Source of the DNA: Oscillatoriales cyanobacterium
GTDB taxonomy: Bacteria; Cyanobacteriota; Cyanobacteriia; Cyanobacteriales; Microcoleaceae
Reading direction: 5' to 3'
NCBI GenBank assembly: GCA_004294385.1
Contig: REAP01000071.1
Location: 1-58,874 of the forward strand
DNA length: 58,874 bases
Part shown: piece by piece, positions 17,953 to 26,118 of the stretch
Layout of the letters: each line of letters starts with the position of its first letter
How positions within the stretch are numbered: position 1 is the stretch's first letter
The notes under the pieces: generated by a model
Databases searched by the model: none
What the model was told of the DNA's origin: nothing
Seen by the model: the letters and a program-made list of their open reading frames with translations, nothing else
Translations under genes and position numbers: made by a program

Positions 17953-19500
17953 ATGCTGACAAAGAACACAGAAAAATATCTGGATTTTGAAACTTGTAAA
18001 GAGGTACTTGCTAATGTCCGAGAGCAGAACCGTAAGATAGTTCTCTGTCATGGGGTGTTTGACCTGCTTCACCCCGGTCACATTGCCCACTTGCAAGAAG
18101 CCAAAGCTTTGGGAGATGTATTGGTAGTTTCAATTACCGCAGCTCATTACGTCAACCGAGGCCCCGGAAGACCTGTTTTTTCTGACGATTTGCGACTTTA
18201 TTCTATTGCTTCTCTAGCTTGCGTAGACTACGTGCTATTGGCTCCTGTGACTACAGCTCTAGATGTGCTCGATCGAGTTCAGCCAAATTTTTACTGCAAA
18301 GGTCACGAATATGCTGACCACAGTCAAGATGTTACTAAAAATATTGACCGGGAAGCCGATCGAGTTAAAGCTTACGGCGGAGAAATTCGCTATACAGGCG
18401 AGATTGTCTTTAGCTCAACGAAGCTGCTGAATAACTACACGGATGTGTTGCCACCGCATATCAAAAGCTATGCCATCCAATTAAGTCAGCAACACCCTTT
18501 TGAGGCAATTCGGAAGGGCGTTGATGCGATGCAAAAGCTCAAAGTCTTAGTGTTGGGGGACGTAATTATTGATGAATTTGTTCACTGTACAGTGCAGGGT
18601 TTGACTTCTAAAGGCAGAGTTATTTCGACTCGCTTTTTGAAAAAAGAGCAGCATCTAGGGGGTTCTTTGGCTATTGCTCGCCACATTGCTAGTTTTGTAG
18701 ACTCTGTAACCGTGGCTGGTGTTGTGGGGAATGAGCCAGACATTCACAGCTTGATTTTGAATAACATAAATGGCGGTATTCGGCTAGATTTGCAATATGA
18801 AAATGGTGCGGCAACCACAACCAAACGCCGTTACATTGAGCGGCAGGGAATGAGGGATGATTACACCAAGCTTTTCTCTATTAATGAACTGCAAGAAGAA
18901 GGGCCAGCTCCCAATCAGCGCCAAAATTTGTTAGACCGTTTGCGGAAAACAATTCGGGATTATGACATGGTGGTGGTTGCAGATTACGGACATGGATTGC
19001 TGGATACTGAACTCATGGATCTAGTTCAAACTGAAGCTCCATTTTTGGCTTTGAACTGCCAAACAAACAGTGCAAATTACGGCTATAACTTAATTACCAA
19101 GTACCGCCGAGCTGATGTTTTTTGCTTGGACGAACAAGAACTACGTTTAGCTTTTTCTAGCCGTTACGGAGACCACAATTATCTGCTTAAAGGCTTGTTT
19201 CAAAATCTAGATGCTCAGCAAGGATGGCTGACTTTAGGTTCTTCGGGAGCGTTGGGAATCAATGCCAAAGGAGAAGAAGATTTGAGTCCGGCAATGACGC
19301 TGGCGGTGAAGGATACAATTGGGGCGGGTGATGCGTTTTTTGCTCTGGCTAGCTTGAGTGCGAAATTGGAATTGCCGATCGCAGTTGGTTCGCTACTAGG
19401 GAATTTGGCTGGGGCGATCGCGGCTAATACTCTTGGGAATGCTGAACCAGTAGAAAAAGCTCGGTTGTTGAAATTTGCTACCACCGTGTTAAAGGTATAA
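17953..19500 (+). CDS. Cytidylyltransferase-PfkB kinase fusion (HldE-like, reversed order)
   Basis: Two domains. Residues about 1-160 are a nucleotidyltransferase with CHGVFDLLHPGH (HxGH at 40-43); residues about 175-515 are a PfkB-type sugar kinase with LVLGDVIIDEFVH and the catalytic DTIGAGDAFF (454-463, D460 as base). E. coli HldE, which makes ADP-heptose, has the same two activities in the opposite order. The likely role is phosphorylation and nucleotide activation of a heptose or related sugar phosphate. The GmhB-like phosphatase gene follows after 2 nt, and a GmhA-like isomerase lies at 43173, which supports a heptose pathway. Substrate and nucleotide (ADP, CDP or GDP) cannot be read from sequence. 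Confidence 0.88.
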   Translation: MLTKNTEKYLDFETCKEVLANVREQNRKIVLCHGVFDLLHPGHIAHLQEAKALGDVLVVSITAAHYVNRGPGRPVFSDDLRLYSIASLACVDYVLLAPVTTALDVLDRVQPNFYCKGHEYADHSQDVTKNIDREADRVKAYGGEIRYTGEIVFSSTKLLNNYTDVLPPHIKSYAIQLSQQHPFEAIRKGVDAMQKLKVLVLGDVIIDEFVHCTVQGLTSKGRVISTRFLKKEQHLGGSLAIARHIASFVDSVTVAGVVGNEPDIHSLILNNINGGIRLDLQYENGAATTTKRRYIERQGMRDDYTKLFSINELQEEGPAPNQRQNLLDRLRKTIRDYDMVVVADYGHGLLDTELMDLVQTEAPFLALNCQTNSANYGYNLITKYRRADVFCLDEQELRLAFSSRYGDHNYLLKGLFQNLDAQQGWLTLGSSGALGINAKGEEDLSPAMTLAVKDTIGAGDAFFALASLSAKLELPIAVGSLLGNLAGAIAANTLGNAEPVEKARLLKFATTVLKV

Positions 19501-19502
19501 AG

Positions 19503-20132
19503 ATGCCATCTTTTAGCAAGCCGCAAGCAATTTTGTGCGATCGCGATGGTACTCTAATTCAAGATAGCCACTTCCTGAGCCACCCCGACCAAATTGAGTG
19601 GGTTCCGGGAGTGCTGGATGCGCTAAAATTCCTGAAGACTAAGGACATCTCAGTATTGGTGGTGACTAATCAATCGGGAGTGGCTAGGGGTTATTTCCCA
19701 GTGGAGGCAGTTGAGGCAGTTAATGATAAAATGCGGCGGGATGCTGAAGCTGCGACCGGGGCGATCGCAGAATTTTATTACTGTCCCCATCATCCGCAAG
19801 GTCAAGTTATCGAGTATAGTTATGTTTGTGAGTGTCGCAAGCCGTCGCCTGGGTTATTTCTCCAAGCGATCGCCGATCGCAGTTTAGACCCGACGCGATG
19901 CTGGGCGATCGGGGATAGACTCAGGGATTTAGAGCCTGGTTTGCAGTTAGGGATGAAAGCCTTTCTCGTTAAAACTGGCTATGGAATACAGGAACAGCAA
20001 GACTTGTCTAAATCTCCATTTTCCGATCAAATAACCGTAGTTTCATCAATGCCAGAAATTATTAATTTAATTCCAAATGAGAGTAATTATCCACAGTTAA
20101 AAAAGTTTAACGTAACACATTCACTGGGATAA
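19503..20132 (+). CDS. gmhB: HAD-IIIA phosphatase, GmhB-like heptose bisphosphatase
   Basis: Removes the C7 phosphate of D-glycero-D-manno-heptose 1,7-bisphosphate in the heptose pathway. HAD motif I CDRDGT (D13 nucleophile, D15), motif II VVTNQSG, the zinc-binding set CPHH...CECRKP characteristic of GmhB, and GDRLRDLE for motif IV. Length (209 aa) is slightly long, the tail after about 185 being nonconserved. It starts 2 nt after the HldE-like fusion gene, so the two are very likely co-translated. An inverted repeat follows the stop. Confidence 0.88.
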   Translation: MPSFSKPQAILCDRDGTLIQDSHFLSHPDQIEWVPGVLDALKFLKTKDISVLVVTNQSGVARGYFPVEAVEAVNDKMRRDAEAATGAIAEFYYCPHHPQGQVIEYSYVCECRKPSPGLFLQAIADRSLDPTRCWAIGDRLRDLEPGLQLGMKAFLVKTGYGIQEQQDLSKSPFSDQITVVSSMPEIINLIPNESNYPQLKKFNVTHSLG

Positions 20133-20192
20133 TTAATATTAGAAATCTGGAAGAAAGGCAGTCAAGGGTTTATTCACCCCCACGGGTGGTCA

Positions 20193-20257
20193 GAAACCGG
20201 GTTTTTTATCGAATCTGCGATGCTCCAACAAAGTTTTTCGTGAAAAAACCCGGTTTC
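20193..20257. repeat. Inverted repeat, GAAACCGGG family (copy 4)
   Basis: Arms GAAACCGGGTTTTTT (20193-20207) and AAAAAACCCGGTTTC (20243-20257). The right flank GCGTCCAGGACTA also resembles the flank of copy 1 (GCGTCTAGGACTA near 7528). It interrupts the otherwise tight gene run between gmhB and the epimerase gene, possibly as an attenuator. Confidence 0.8.
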
Positions 20258-20319
20258 TAGGCCCCCATGCGTCCAGGACTACCAAGTTGAAAGTAATTGA
20301 GTAATTTAGGGTGAATCAA

Positions 20320-21309
20320 ATGCAACAAGTTTTAGTCACAGGCGGAGCGGGTTATGTGGGGGCTGTTCTAGTCCCTAAACTCCTGCAAGCTGGATATCGA
20401 GTGAAGGTTGTGGATTTGTACATCTATGGAGAAGATGTTCTATCCTCCGTCAAAGGCCATTCCGGTTTGGAAGAGATTAAGGGAGATATTCGCGATCGCC
20501 CACTCCTCGAAAAAATTCTACCCGGATGCGATGCTGTTATCCATCTAGCTTGCATTTCCAACGATCCGAGTTTTGAATTAGACCCAGACCTCGGTAAATC
20601 GATTAACTACGATGCTTTTGTTGACTTAGTAGATGTCGCCAAAAACAGTGGAGTCAAACGGTTTATCTATGCTTCTTCCTCCAGCGTGTACGGCATCAAA
20701 GAAACCGAAAATGTTAGCGAAGAACTGCCACTGCAACCTTTAACAGATTATTCCAAGTATAAAGCAATGTGCGAGGATGTGTTGCTAGCGAACCGCGAAC
20801 CGGGGTTTGTTACCTTGATTCTGCGGCCGGCAACCGTCTGCGGTTATTCCCCTCGTTTGCGGCTGGATTTGACAGTGAATATTCTCACTAACCACGCTGT
20901 CAATAATGGTAAAATCACGGTGTTTGGCGGCGAACAGAAGCGGCCAAACATTCACATCGAGGATATGACCGACCTTTATATCAAGTCGCTCGAATTGCCT
21001 GATGATGCGATCGACGGCAAGATTTTCAACGCGGGTTATGAAAATCATACGGTGATGCAAATTGCTCAAATGGTGCGAAATGTGGTAGGAAAACAAGTAG
21101 AGATTGTCAGCACTCCGACCAATGACAACCGCTCTTATCACATTTCATCGGAGAAGATTAAGAAGGAACTTGGGTTTGTGCCGCAGCACACAATTGAAGA
21201 TGCCGTGCAGGATTTGGTGAAGGCTTTTCAGGCAGATTTGATTCCTAATCCGATGACGGATAGCCTTTATTACAATATTAAGACGATGCAAGGACTGAGT
21301 TTAAAATAA
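20320..21309 (+). CDS. NAD-dependent sugar epimerase/dehydratase (extended SDR)
   Basis: Extended short-chain dehydrogenase acting on a nucleotide sugar. The cofactor motif GGAGYVG is at residues 8-14, the catalytic YSKYK (Y144, K148) follows a SSSSVYG segment, and RPATVCGYSPRLRLDL forms the sugar-binding region. I chose ATG 20320; the longer frame begins with GTG 20311, and AGG at 20308-20310 fits either. Together with the heptose genes it may epimerise or oxidise an activated heptose; the family member cannot be pinned down further. The stop is 2 nt before the transketolase subunit gene. Confidence 0.85.
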   Translation: MQQVLVTGGAGYVGAVLVPKLLQAGYRVKVVDLYIYGEDVLSSVKGHSGLEEIKGDIRDRPLLEKILPGCDAVIHLACISNDPSFELDPDLGKSINYDAFVDLVDVAKNSGVKRFIYASSSSVYGIKETENVSEELPLQPLTDYSKYKAMCEDVLLANREPGFVTLILRPATVCGYSPRLRLDLTVNILTNHAVNNGKITVFGGEQKRPNIHIEDMTDLYIKSLELPDDAIDGKIFNAGYENHTVMQIAQMVRNVVGKQVEIVSTPTNDNRSYHISSEKIKKELGFVPQHTIEDAVQDLVKAFQADLIPNPMTDSLYYNIKTMQGLSLK

Positions 21310-21311
21310 AG

Positions 21312-22127
21312 ATGAATATTCCTGAACTTGAAGCCAAAGCCCGAAAAATTCGGGGCAAAATTGTAGAACTGTCCCACAAAGCTCGGACAGCCCATTTAGG
21401 TTCTTCTCTATCCTGTACCGATATTTTAGTAGCAGCTTACTGGGGAAGTTTGAAAATCGATCCCAAGGATTCCGAAAATCCCGATCGCGATCGCTTCATC
21501 CTCAGTAAAGGACACGCAGCAACAACACTGTACGCCACCCTCGCAGAAGCGGGATTTTTTCCGCAAGAATTACTCGATACCTATGCCCAAGAGGGTAGCA
21601 ACTTGCCAGAACACCCCAGCGTGAAATGCGTACCGGGGGTAGAAGTAGCAACGGGTTCCCTCGGACACGGGTTGTCCGTAGGCATAGGAATGGCCTTAGC
21701 CGGCCGCATTCAGAAACGCTCTTACCGCGTGTTTGTCACCATGAGTGACGGCGAATGCAATGAAGGTTCTGTTTGGGAAGCGGCGATGTTTGCTCCTGCT
21801 CAAAAACTAGATAATTTAGTTGCCATCATTGATTACAATAAGTGGCAAGCTACTGGGCGCAGCAACGAAATCATGGCTCTTCATCCTCTCAAACAAAAAT
21901 GGGAAGCTTTCGGATGGAGTACCTATGAATTAGACGGTCACGATATGAAAGCATTGGTTGATACTTTGCGTAACGTGCCTGATGGTAGCGGTAAACCGGT
22001 TGCTATTGTTGCCCATACTGTTAAAGGAAAAGGCGTTTCTTTTATGGAAGATGACAACAATTGGCACTACCGCGTTCCGACTGCTGAAGAAGTTGAAAAA
22101 GCTAAAGTGGAACTTCAGCTTGTATAG
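21312..22127 (+). CDS. Transketolase, N-terminal (TPP-binding) subunit
   Basis: First half of a split transketolase. The TPP-binding region is MSDGECNEGSVWEAAMF (about 144-160) ending in DYNKWQA, and SKGHAATTLYATLAEAGF matches the N-terminal family. Length 271 aa is typical of half-size transketolases. The partner subunit is the next gene, 94 nt on. Split transketolases in glycan loci are thought to move two-carbon units to make unusual ketoses; here sedoheptulose 7-phosphate for the GmhA step is one attractive product, as inference. Confidence 0.92.
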   Translation: MNIPELEAKARKIRGKIVELSHKARTAHLGSSLSCTDILVAAYWGSLKIDPKDSENPDRDRFILSKGHAATTLYATLAEAGFFPQELLDTYAQEGSNLPEHPSVKCVPGVEVATGSLGHGLSVGIGMALAGRIQKRSYRVFVTMSDGECNEGSVWEAAMFAPAQKLDNLVAIIDYNKWQATGRSNEIMALHPLKQKWEAFGWSTYELDGHDMKALVDTLRNVPDGSGKPVAIVAHTVKGKGVSFMEDDNNWHYRVPTAEEVEKAKVELQLV

Positions 22128-22149
22128 CAATTTTCCTCGGATTTTGATT

Positions 22150-22195
22150 GAACCGCAGAGGGCGCAGAGGGCGCAGAGGAAGAGAATAGAGAGAG
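22150..22195 (+). repeat. Dispersed CGCAGAGG-type repeat
   Basis: A purine-rich block GAACCGCAGAGGGCGCAGAG followed by GGAAGAGAATAGAGAG, in the gap between the two transketolase genes. Relatives occur at 11960-12001 and, reversed, at 11031-11085. It looks like a mobile or amplified short element tolerated inside an operon. Confidence 0.75.
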
Positions 22196-22221
22196 TTTGC
22201 AAATAATGAGAGGATTGCTAG

Positions 22222-23169
22222 ATGAGAAATGAATTTGCCGCAGAATTGAGCGCAATAGCTGCGGAAGACGATAGAGTTGTCTTGTTATCTGGCGATATTG
22301 GTAATCGGCTTTTTGATAAATATAAAGCTCGCTTTCCCGATCGCTTTTATAACTGTGGAGTTGCCGAAGCGAACATGATGAGCGTGGCTGCTGGTATGGC
22401 AATGTGCGGACTTCGCCCTATTACTTACACGATTACGCCGTTTACAACTACTCGCTGTTTTGAACAAATTCGAGTTGATGTTTGTTATCACAATGTTCCA
22501 GTGATTATTGTGGGAGTTGGGGCTGGTTTGTCCTATGCCGGGAATGGGGCGACTCATCATTCCTGTGAAGATATTGCTTTACTGCGAATGCTGCCAAACA
22601 TGACTGTAATCTGTGCGGGTGACGCTTGGGAAGTTCGGGCCGCCATGCGAGCTTGTTTGCAACAAAATGGCCCGGCTTATATTCGCATGGGCAAAAAAGG
22701 TGAGCCGCTGGTTCATGATGGGATGCCTGATTTTGAAATCGGCAAAGCAATCGTGATGCGGCCCGGAAGTGACGTTTGCTTGCTGAGTACCGGCAATCTG
22801 CTACCGAATGTGTTGGAAGCAGCAGACGAGCTTGGCAAACAGGGAGTTTCCGCCCAAGTTGTCAGCTTCCACACTGTTAAGCCTTTGGATCGAGAATTGC
22901 TCGATCGGGTTTTTTCGCAGTTTTGGGTAGTGGCGACGGTAGAAGAACACAGTATCATCGGCGGACTCGGAGGGGCTGTGGCTGAGTGGATGAGCGATCG
23001 CGACCATCAAAAAGCTCGTTTGTTGCGAATTGGAGTTGCAGACAAGTTCCTGCACGCAGCGGGAGAACAAGAGTATGCTCGCGAGTATTTTGGCCTCACC
23101 CCAGAGGCGATCGCCGACAAAACCTTGCAGATGTATCGGGCGATCGCCCCGAAGCCGGTGAAAGTATAA
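22222..23169 (+). CDS. Transketolase, C-terminal (pyrimidine-binding) subunit
   Basis: Second half of the split transketolase. FYNCGVAEANMMSVAAGMA holds the catalytic glutamate (E49) that activates the TPP pyrimidine ring, and GATHHSCEDIALLRMLPNM is the conserved substrate-side segment. The last third is the transketolase C-terminal domain. Length (315 aa) is normal. It pairs with the gene at 21312 to form one TPP enzyme. The oxygenase gene follows after 21 nt. Confidence 0.92.
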   Translation: MRNEFAAELSAIAAEDDRVVLLSGDIGNRLFDKYKARFPDRFYNCGVAEANMMSVAAGMAMCGLRPITYTITPFTTTRCFEQIRVDVCYHNVPVIIVGVGAGLSYAGNGATHHSCEDIALLRMLPNMTVICAGDAWEVRAAMRACLQQNGPAYIRMGKKGEPLVHDGMPDFEIGKAIVMRPGSDVCLLSTGNLLPNVLEAADELGKQGVSAQVVSFHTVKPLDRELLDRVFSQFWVVATVEEHSIIGGLGGAVAEWMSDRDHQKARLLRIGVADKFLHAAGEQEYAREYFGLTPEAIADKTLQMYRAIAPKPVKV

Positions 23170-23190
23170 AAAAACACAGGATCGAAAGAT

Positions 23191-23997
23191 ATGGACTTCC
23201 TAGAAAAAATAGAAACAGACTTAAGTGCTGCTTTCATTCAAAATGGCTATATCATCCAGCCCTGCGAAAATCTATCTGGCCTGGAGCGAATCCGAAACAA
23301 AACAGTAGATTTAGCAGCTAATTTTCTAGAAGTGCCATATCCGACCGCTCCCGGAGTATTTTTAGATGAAATTGTCTCTGTATTACCTGTCGCAAAACTC
23401 AACTATTTTCGCCTGCATATCATATCAGGTTTAATGGCCGAATCTTGGTTTCGGGAAGCATATTTCTCCTGCGCTCGTTCCCTAGTCGAAACCCTTGTCG
23501 GCAACGAATTGGTGATGCAGCGCAATATCGGTTTAAGCATTCAAATTCCCGGCGACAACAGTTCTTTATTACCCCTGCATTCTGATAGTTGGGGTTCGGA
23601 ATGTTCCCCTTTTGAAGTAGTGTTGTGGATTCCCTTAGTAGATTGCTATCGGACAAAGAGTATGTTTATTTTGCCGCCTGACGCTGATGCTAAATGGCGG
23701 GAAAAAGTACAGGATTTTGCAGGGGGAGGCACAGAAAGTCTTTATCAGGCGGTCGAGCCAGAACTAAAATGGTTAGAAGTTCCCTACGGCAAGGTTGTTT
23801 TATTTACTCCTACTGTCATGCACGGCAATAGAATCAACCAAGAATCTACAAGCAGATGGTCTATGAATATTCGATTTAAAGGTTTATTTACACCATACTC
23901 TGATAAACGTCTGGGGGAATATTTCGCACCGATCGCCGTGCGTGCCGCCTCGATAATAGGGATGAAATTTACAATGCCTGGGGGGTTTGATGAGTGA
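23191..23997 (+). CDS. Sporadic carbohydrate cluster 2OG-Fe(II) oxygenase
   Basis: Predicted non-haem iron, 2-oxoglutarate-dependent oxygenase. The iron triad and 2OG-binding arginine are visible: H130 and D132 in LPLHSDSWG, H211 in VMHGNRINQ and R222 in TSRWSMNIRF. I assign it to the family known as 'sporadic carbohydrate cluster 2OG-Fe(II) oxygenase' (TIGR04324) because of this layout and because its neighbour belongs to the companion family; this is from memory. It probably hydroxylates or oxidises a sugar of the surface glycan. Its last codons overlap the next gene, so the two are translationally coupled. Confidence 0.85.
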   Translation: MDFLEKIETDLSAAFIQNGYIIQPCENLSGLERIRNKTVDLAANFLEVPYPTAPGVFLDEIVSVLPVAKLNYFRLHIISGLMAESWFREAYFSCARSLVETLVGNELVMQRNIGLSIQIPGDNSSLLPLHSDSWGSECSPFEVVLWIPLVDCYRTKSMFILPPDADAKWREKVQDFAGGGTESLYQAVEPELKWLEVPYGKVVLFTPTVMHGNRINQESTSRWSMNIRFKGLFTPYSDKRLGEYFAPIAVRAASIIGMKFTMPGGFDE

Positions 23998-24457
23998 GAA
24001 ATCAGGTTATCGCGGTTACATTACTAGCCGTCCAGTCAGGGGGGTAAGTTATCCGCACCGCGTGCAAAACTTGGTGGTTCGCGACTACGCGACACGGCAT
24101 AATTTAGATTATAAACTCAGTGCAACTGAATATGCGATGCCCGGATGTTATATGATGTTGTACGATGTCTTGGCAGAACTGCCACAACTAGAGGGCCTCA
24201 TACTATTCAGCTTGTTTATGTTGCCCCAGAAAACCAAGTCGCGATGGGAAATATACGATCGCATTTTAGGTGCTGGATGCGAGTTACACGCAGGTTTGGA
24301 AGAAATGGTACTGCAAGATCGCAGCGATATCGACGATTTTGAAACAATGATGCAGGTAGTTTTAACTTTACCCAATACACCGATGGGCGGTTATTATCAA
24401 AAGTCAGAAAACCCAAAACTAAACAACTTTTTTCAACAAGCTATGAGTGTGGAGTGA
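23990..24457 (+). CDS. Sporadic carbohydrate cluster protein, LIC12192 family
   Basis: A 155-residue protein of unknown biochemical function that I recognise as the LIC12192 family (TIGR04323), named for a Leptospira protein found in surface-carbohydrate clusters. Diagnostic stretches are GYRGYITSRPVRG, HRVQNLVVRDYA, LSATEYAMPGCYMM and LILFSLFMLP. No catalytic motif is obvious; conserved Arg, His and Glu residues suggest a small enzyme and not a structural part. ATG 23990 overlaps the oxygenase stop by 8 nt. It is followed 3 nt later by a HAD gene. Confidence 0.88.
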   Translation: MSEKSGYRGYITSRPVRGVSYPHRVQNLVVRDYATRHNLDYKLSATEYAMPGCYMMLYDVLAELPQLEGLILFSLFMLPQKTKSRWEIYDRILGAGCELHAGLEEMVLQDRSDIDDFETMMQVVLTLPNTPMGGYYQKSENPKLNNFFQQAMSVE

Positions 24458-24460
24458 GCA

Positions 24461-25063
24461 ATGTTAATTGGAGTTGATTTTGACAACACGATCGTCTGTT
24501 ATGACGGCTTGTTCCACCGAGTGGCCCTCGAACAGGGATTAATTCCCCCAGAAGTCCCTGTCAGTAAAGGTCAAGTGCGGGATTATTTGCGCCAGTGCGG
24601 GAAGGAAGATGCTTGGACTCAGATGCAGGGTTACGTTTATGGCGATCGCATGAAAGAAGCTGACCCGTTTCCGGGCGTACTGGAATTTTTTACCCGTTGC
24701 GTTCGAGAAAAAGTCAATGTCTGCATTGTCAGCCACAAGACGCGCTACCCTTATTTGGGCCCCAAATACGATTTGCACGCAGCAGCACAGGGATGGTTGC
24801 AAAGTCAAGGGTTTTACGATCACGATCGGATTAATTTGTCCCCAGATCGAGTGTACTTTGAACTGACTAAGCAGGAAAAGCTGGAACGGATTGCCAAGCA
24901 GCAATGTACCCATTTTATCGATGACTTGCCCGAATTTCTGGGAGAGTCGGGGTTTCCGGCCGGAGTCGATCGCATCCTCTTTGACCCCCAGAACCACCAT
25001 CCCACGGGACATCCGTTTCGTCACAGTTCCTCTTGGTCGGAAATCGAGGCTTTAATTTTATGA
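24461..25063 (+). CDS. HAD-superfamily hydrolase
   Basis: Predicted phosphatase of the HAD superfamily. Motif I is GVDFDNTIV (D6 nucleophile, D8), motif II lies in VCIVSHKTR, a lysine-rich ELTKQEKLERI segment precedes motif IV, FIDDLPEFL. A helical insertion sits after motif I, where cap domains occur. Length 200 aa. It starts 3 nt after the LIC12192-family gene and its stop overlaps the next start (ATGA), so it belongs to a tightly coupled set. A sugar-phosphate substrate is likely from context only. Confidence 0.8.
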   Translation: MLIGVDFDNTIVCYDGLFHRVALEQGLIPPEVPVSKGQVRDYLRQCGKEDAWTQMQGYVYGDRMKEADPFPGVLEFFTRCVREKVNVCIVSHKTRYPYLGPKYDLHAAAQGWLQSQGFYDHDRINLSPDRVYFELTKQEKLERIAKQQCTHFIDDLPEFLGESGFPAGVDRILFDPQNHHPTGHPFRHSSSWSEIEALIL

Positions 25064-26118
25064 TGACTGAAGCGGTTTCCCTGAGTTTAGAACAGCTTCA
25101 GCAAGCAGCCTGCGATCTAGTATCTGCGGCCCGATTGGGTGGTGAGGTGGAACTTCATCCTCTGACAGGTGGCGGGAATAACCGGGTTTTCCGCGTGGCT
25201 GCGGATGGTTCAAGTTTTTTGTTGAAGGTTTATTTTCAACATCCAGGCGATCGCAGAGACCGCTTGGGCACTGAATTTGCATTTTCGCAGTTTGCTTGGG
25301 ACAATAAAGTGCGAGCTTTACCTCAACCTTTGGCGTGCGATCGCCAAAAAGGTTTAGGTTTATATGAGTTTGTCCGGGGAAGGCGCATCGAACCGCAGGA
25401 AGTTACCACAGAAACGGTTGAGCAAGCGCTGAATTTCTATCGGGAAATAAACCGTTACAAGCAAGTTACCGAGGCTCAAATTCTGCCTCAAGCATCGGAA
25501 GCTTGTTTTACTATTCAGGAACATCTGCAATGTGTTGAACGTCGCCTTGTCAGGTTGCAAACAGTCGCAGCATTTTCCGAGAGCGATCGCTCTGCTGTAG
25601 ACTTTATTCACAACCAATTGTTTGAAGTTTGGAGAGAAGTGCGATCGCGGGTAATCGAACAAGCGAATCAGTGGAGTCTGCATTTAGAAGCAGAAATCGC
25701 ACTTTTAGATCGGTGTTTGTCTCCATCGGATTTTGGGTTTCACAACGCTATTTTGAGCGATTCTGGGCAATTACGCTTTCTCGATTTTGAGTATGCAGGG
25801 TGGGACGATCCTGGTAAAATGGTTTCTGACTTTTTTTGCCAGCCGGCGGTTCCTGTCCCTTTAAATTACTATTCCAAGTTTGTGGAAGCGGTTGTTTCTG
25901 AGTTGTCAGAACCCGAACAATACCGACAGCGGATGGCGATTTTATTGCCTGTTTATCGAGTCAAGTGGTGTTGTATTCTGCTGAATGACTTTTTGCCAGT
26001 GGCCGGCCAAAGGCGAAGTTTTGCTGGGCAAGTTGCCGATCGGGAAGTACGCAAAGCTGTACAATTACAAAAAGCGCGTCGCGCCCTCGAATACCTGCAA
26101 CAAAACAGGGAAATTTAA
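25060..26118 (+). CDS. APH-like small-molecule kinase
   Basis: Protein of the aminoglycoside phosphotransferase/choline kinase fold. The N-lobe has PLTGGGNNRVFRV and a lysine in FLLKVYFQ; the catalytic loop is SPSDFGFHNAIL and the metal-binding motif is FLDFEYAGWDDP. The usual HGD of the catalytic loop is here PSD, so the aspartate and downstream asparagine are kept but the histidine is lost. ATG 25060 overlaps the HAD stop by 4 nt, with GAGGC ahead; the frame is open 9 codons further upstream. In this setting it most likely phosphorylates a sugar or sugar precursor, not an antibiotic. It directly abuts the next gene. Confidence 0.8.
   Translation: MMTEAVSLSLEQLQQAACDLVSAARLGGEVELHPLTGGGNNRVFRVAADGSSFLLKVYFQHPGDRRDRLGTEFAFSQFAWDNKVRALPQPLACDRQKGLGLYEFVRGRRIEPQEVTTETVEQALNFYREINRYKQVTEAQILPQASEACFTIQEHLQCVERRLVRLQTVAAFSESDRSAVDFIHNQLFEVWREVRSRVIEQANQWSLHLEAEIALLDRCLSPSDFGFHNAILSDSGQLRFLDFEYAGWDDPGKMVSDFFCQPAVPVPLNYYSKFVEAVVSELSEPEQYRQRMAILLPVYRVKWCCILLNDFLPVAGQRRSFAGQVADREVRKAVQLQKARRALEYLQQNREI

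Noticed and set aside
25060..26118. Antibiotic-resistance gene (aminoglycoside phosphotransferase)
   Set aside because: Fold only; it is coupled to glycan genes and the catalytic loop differs, so a resistance call is unjustified.
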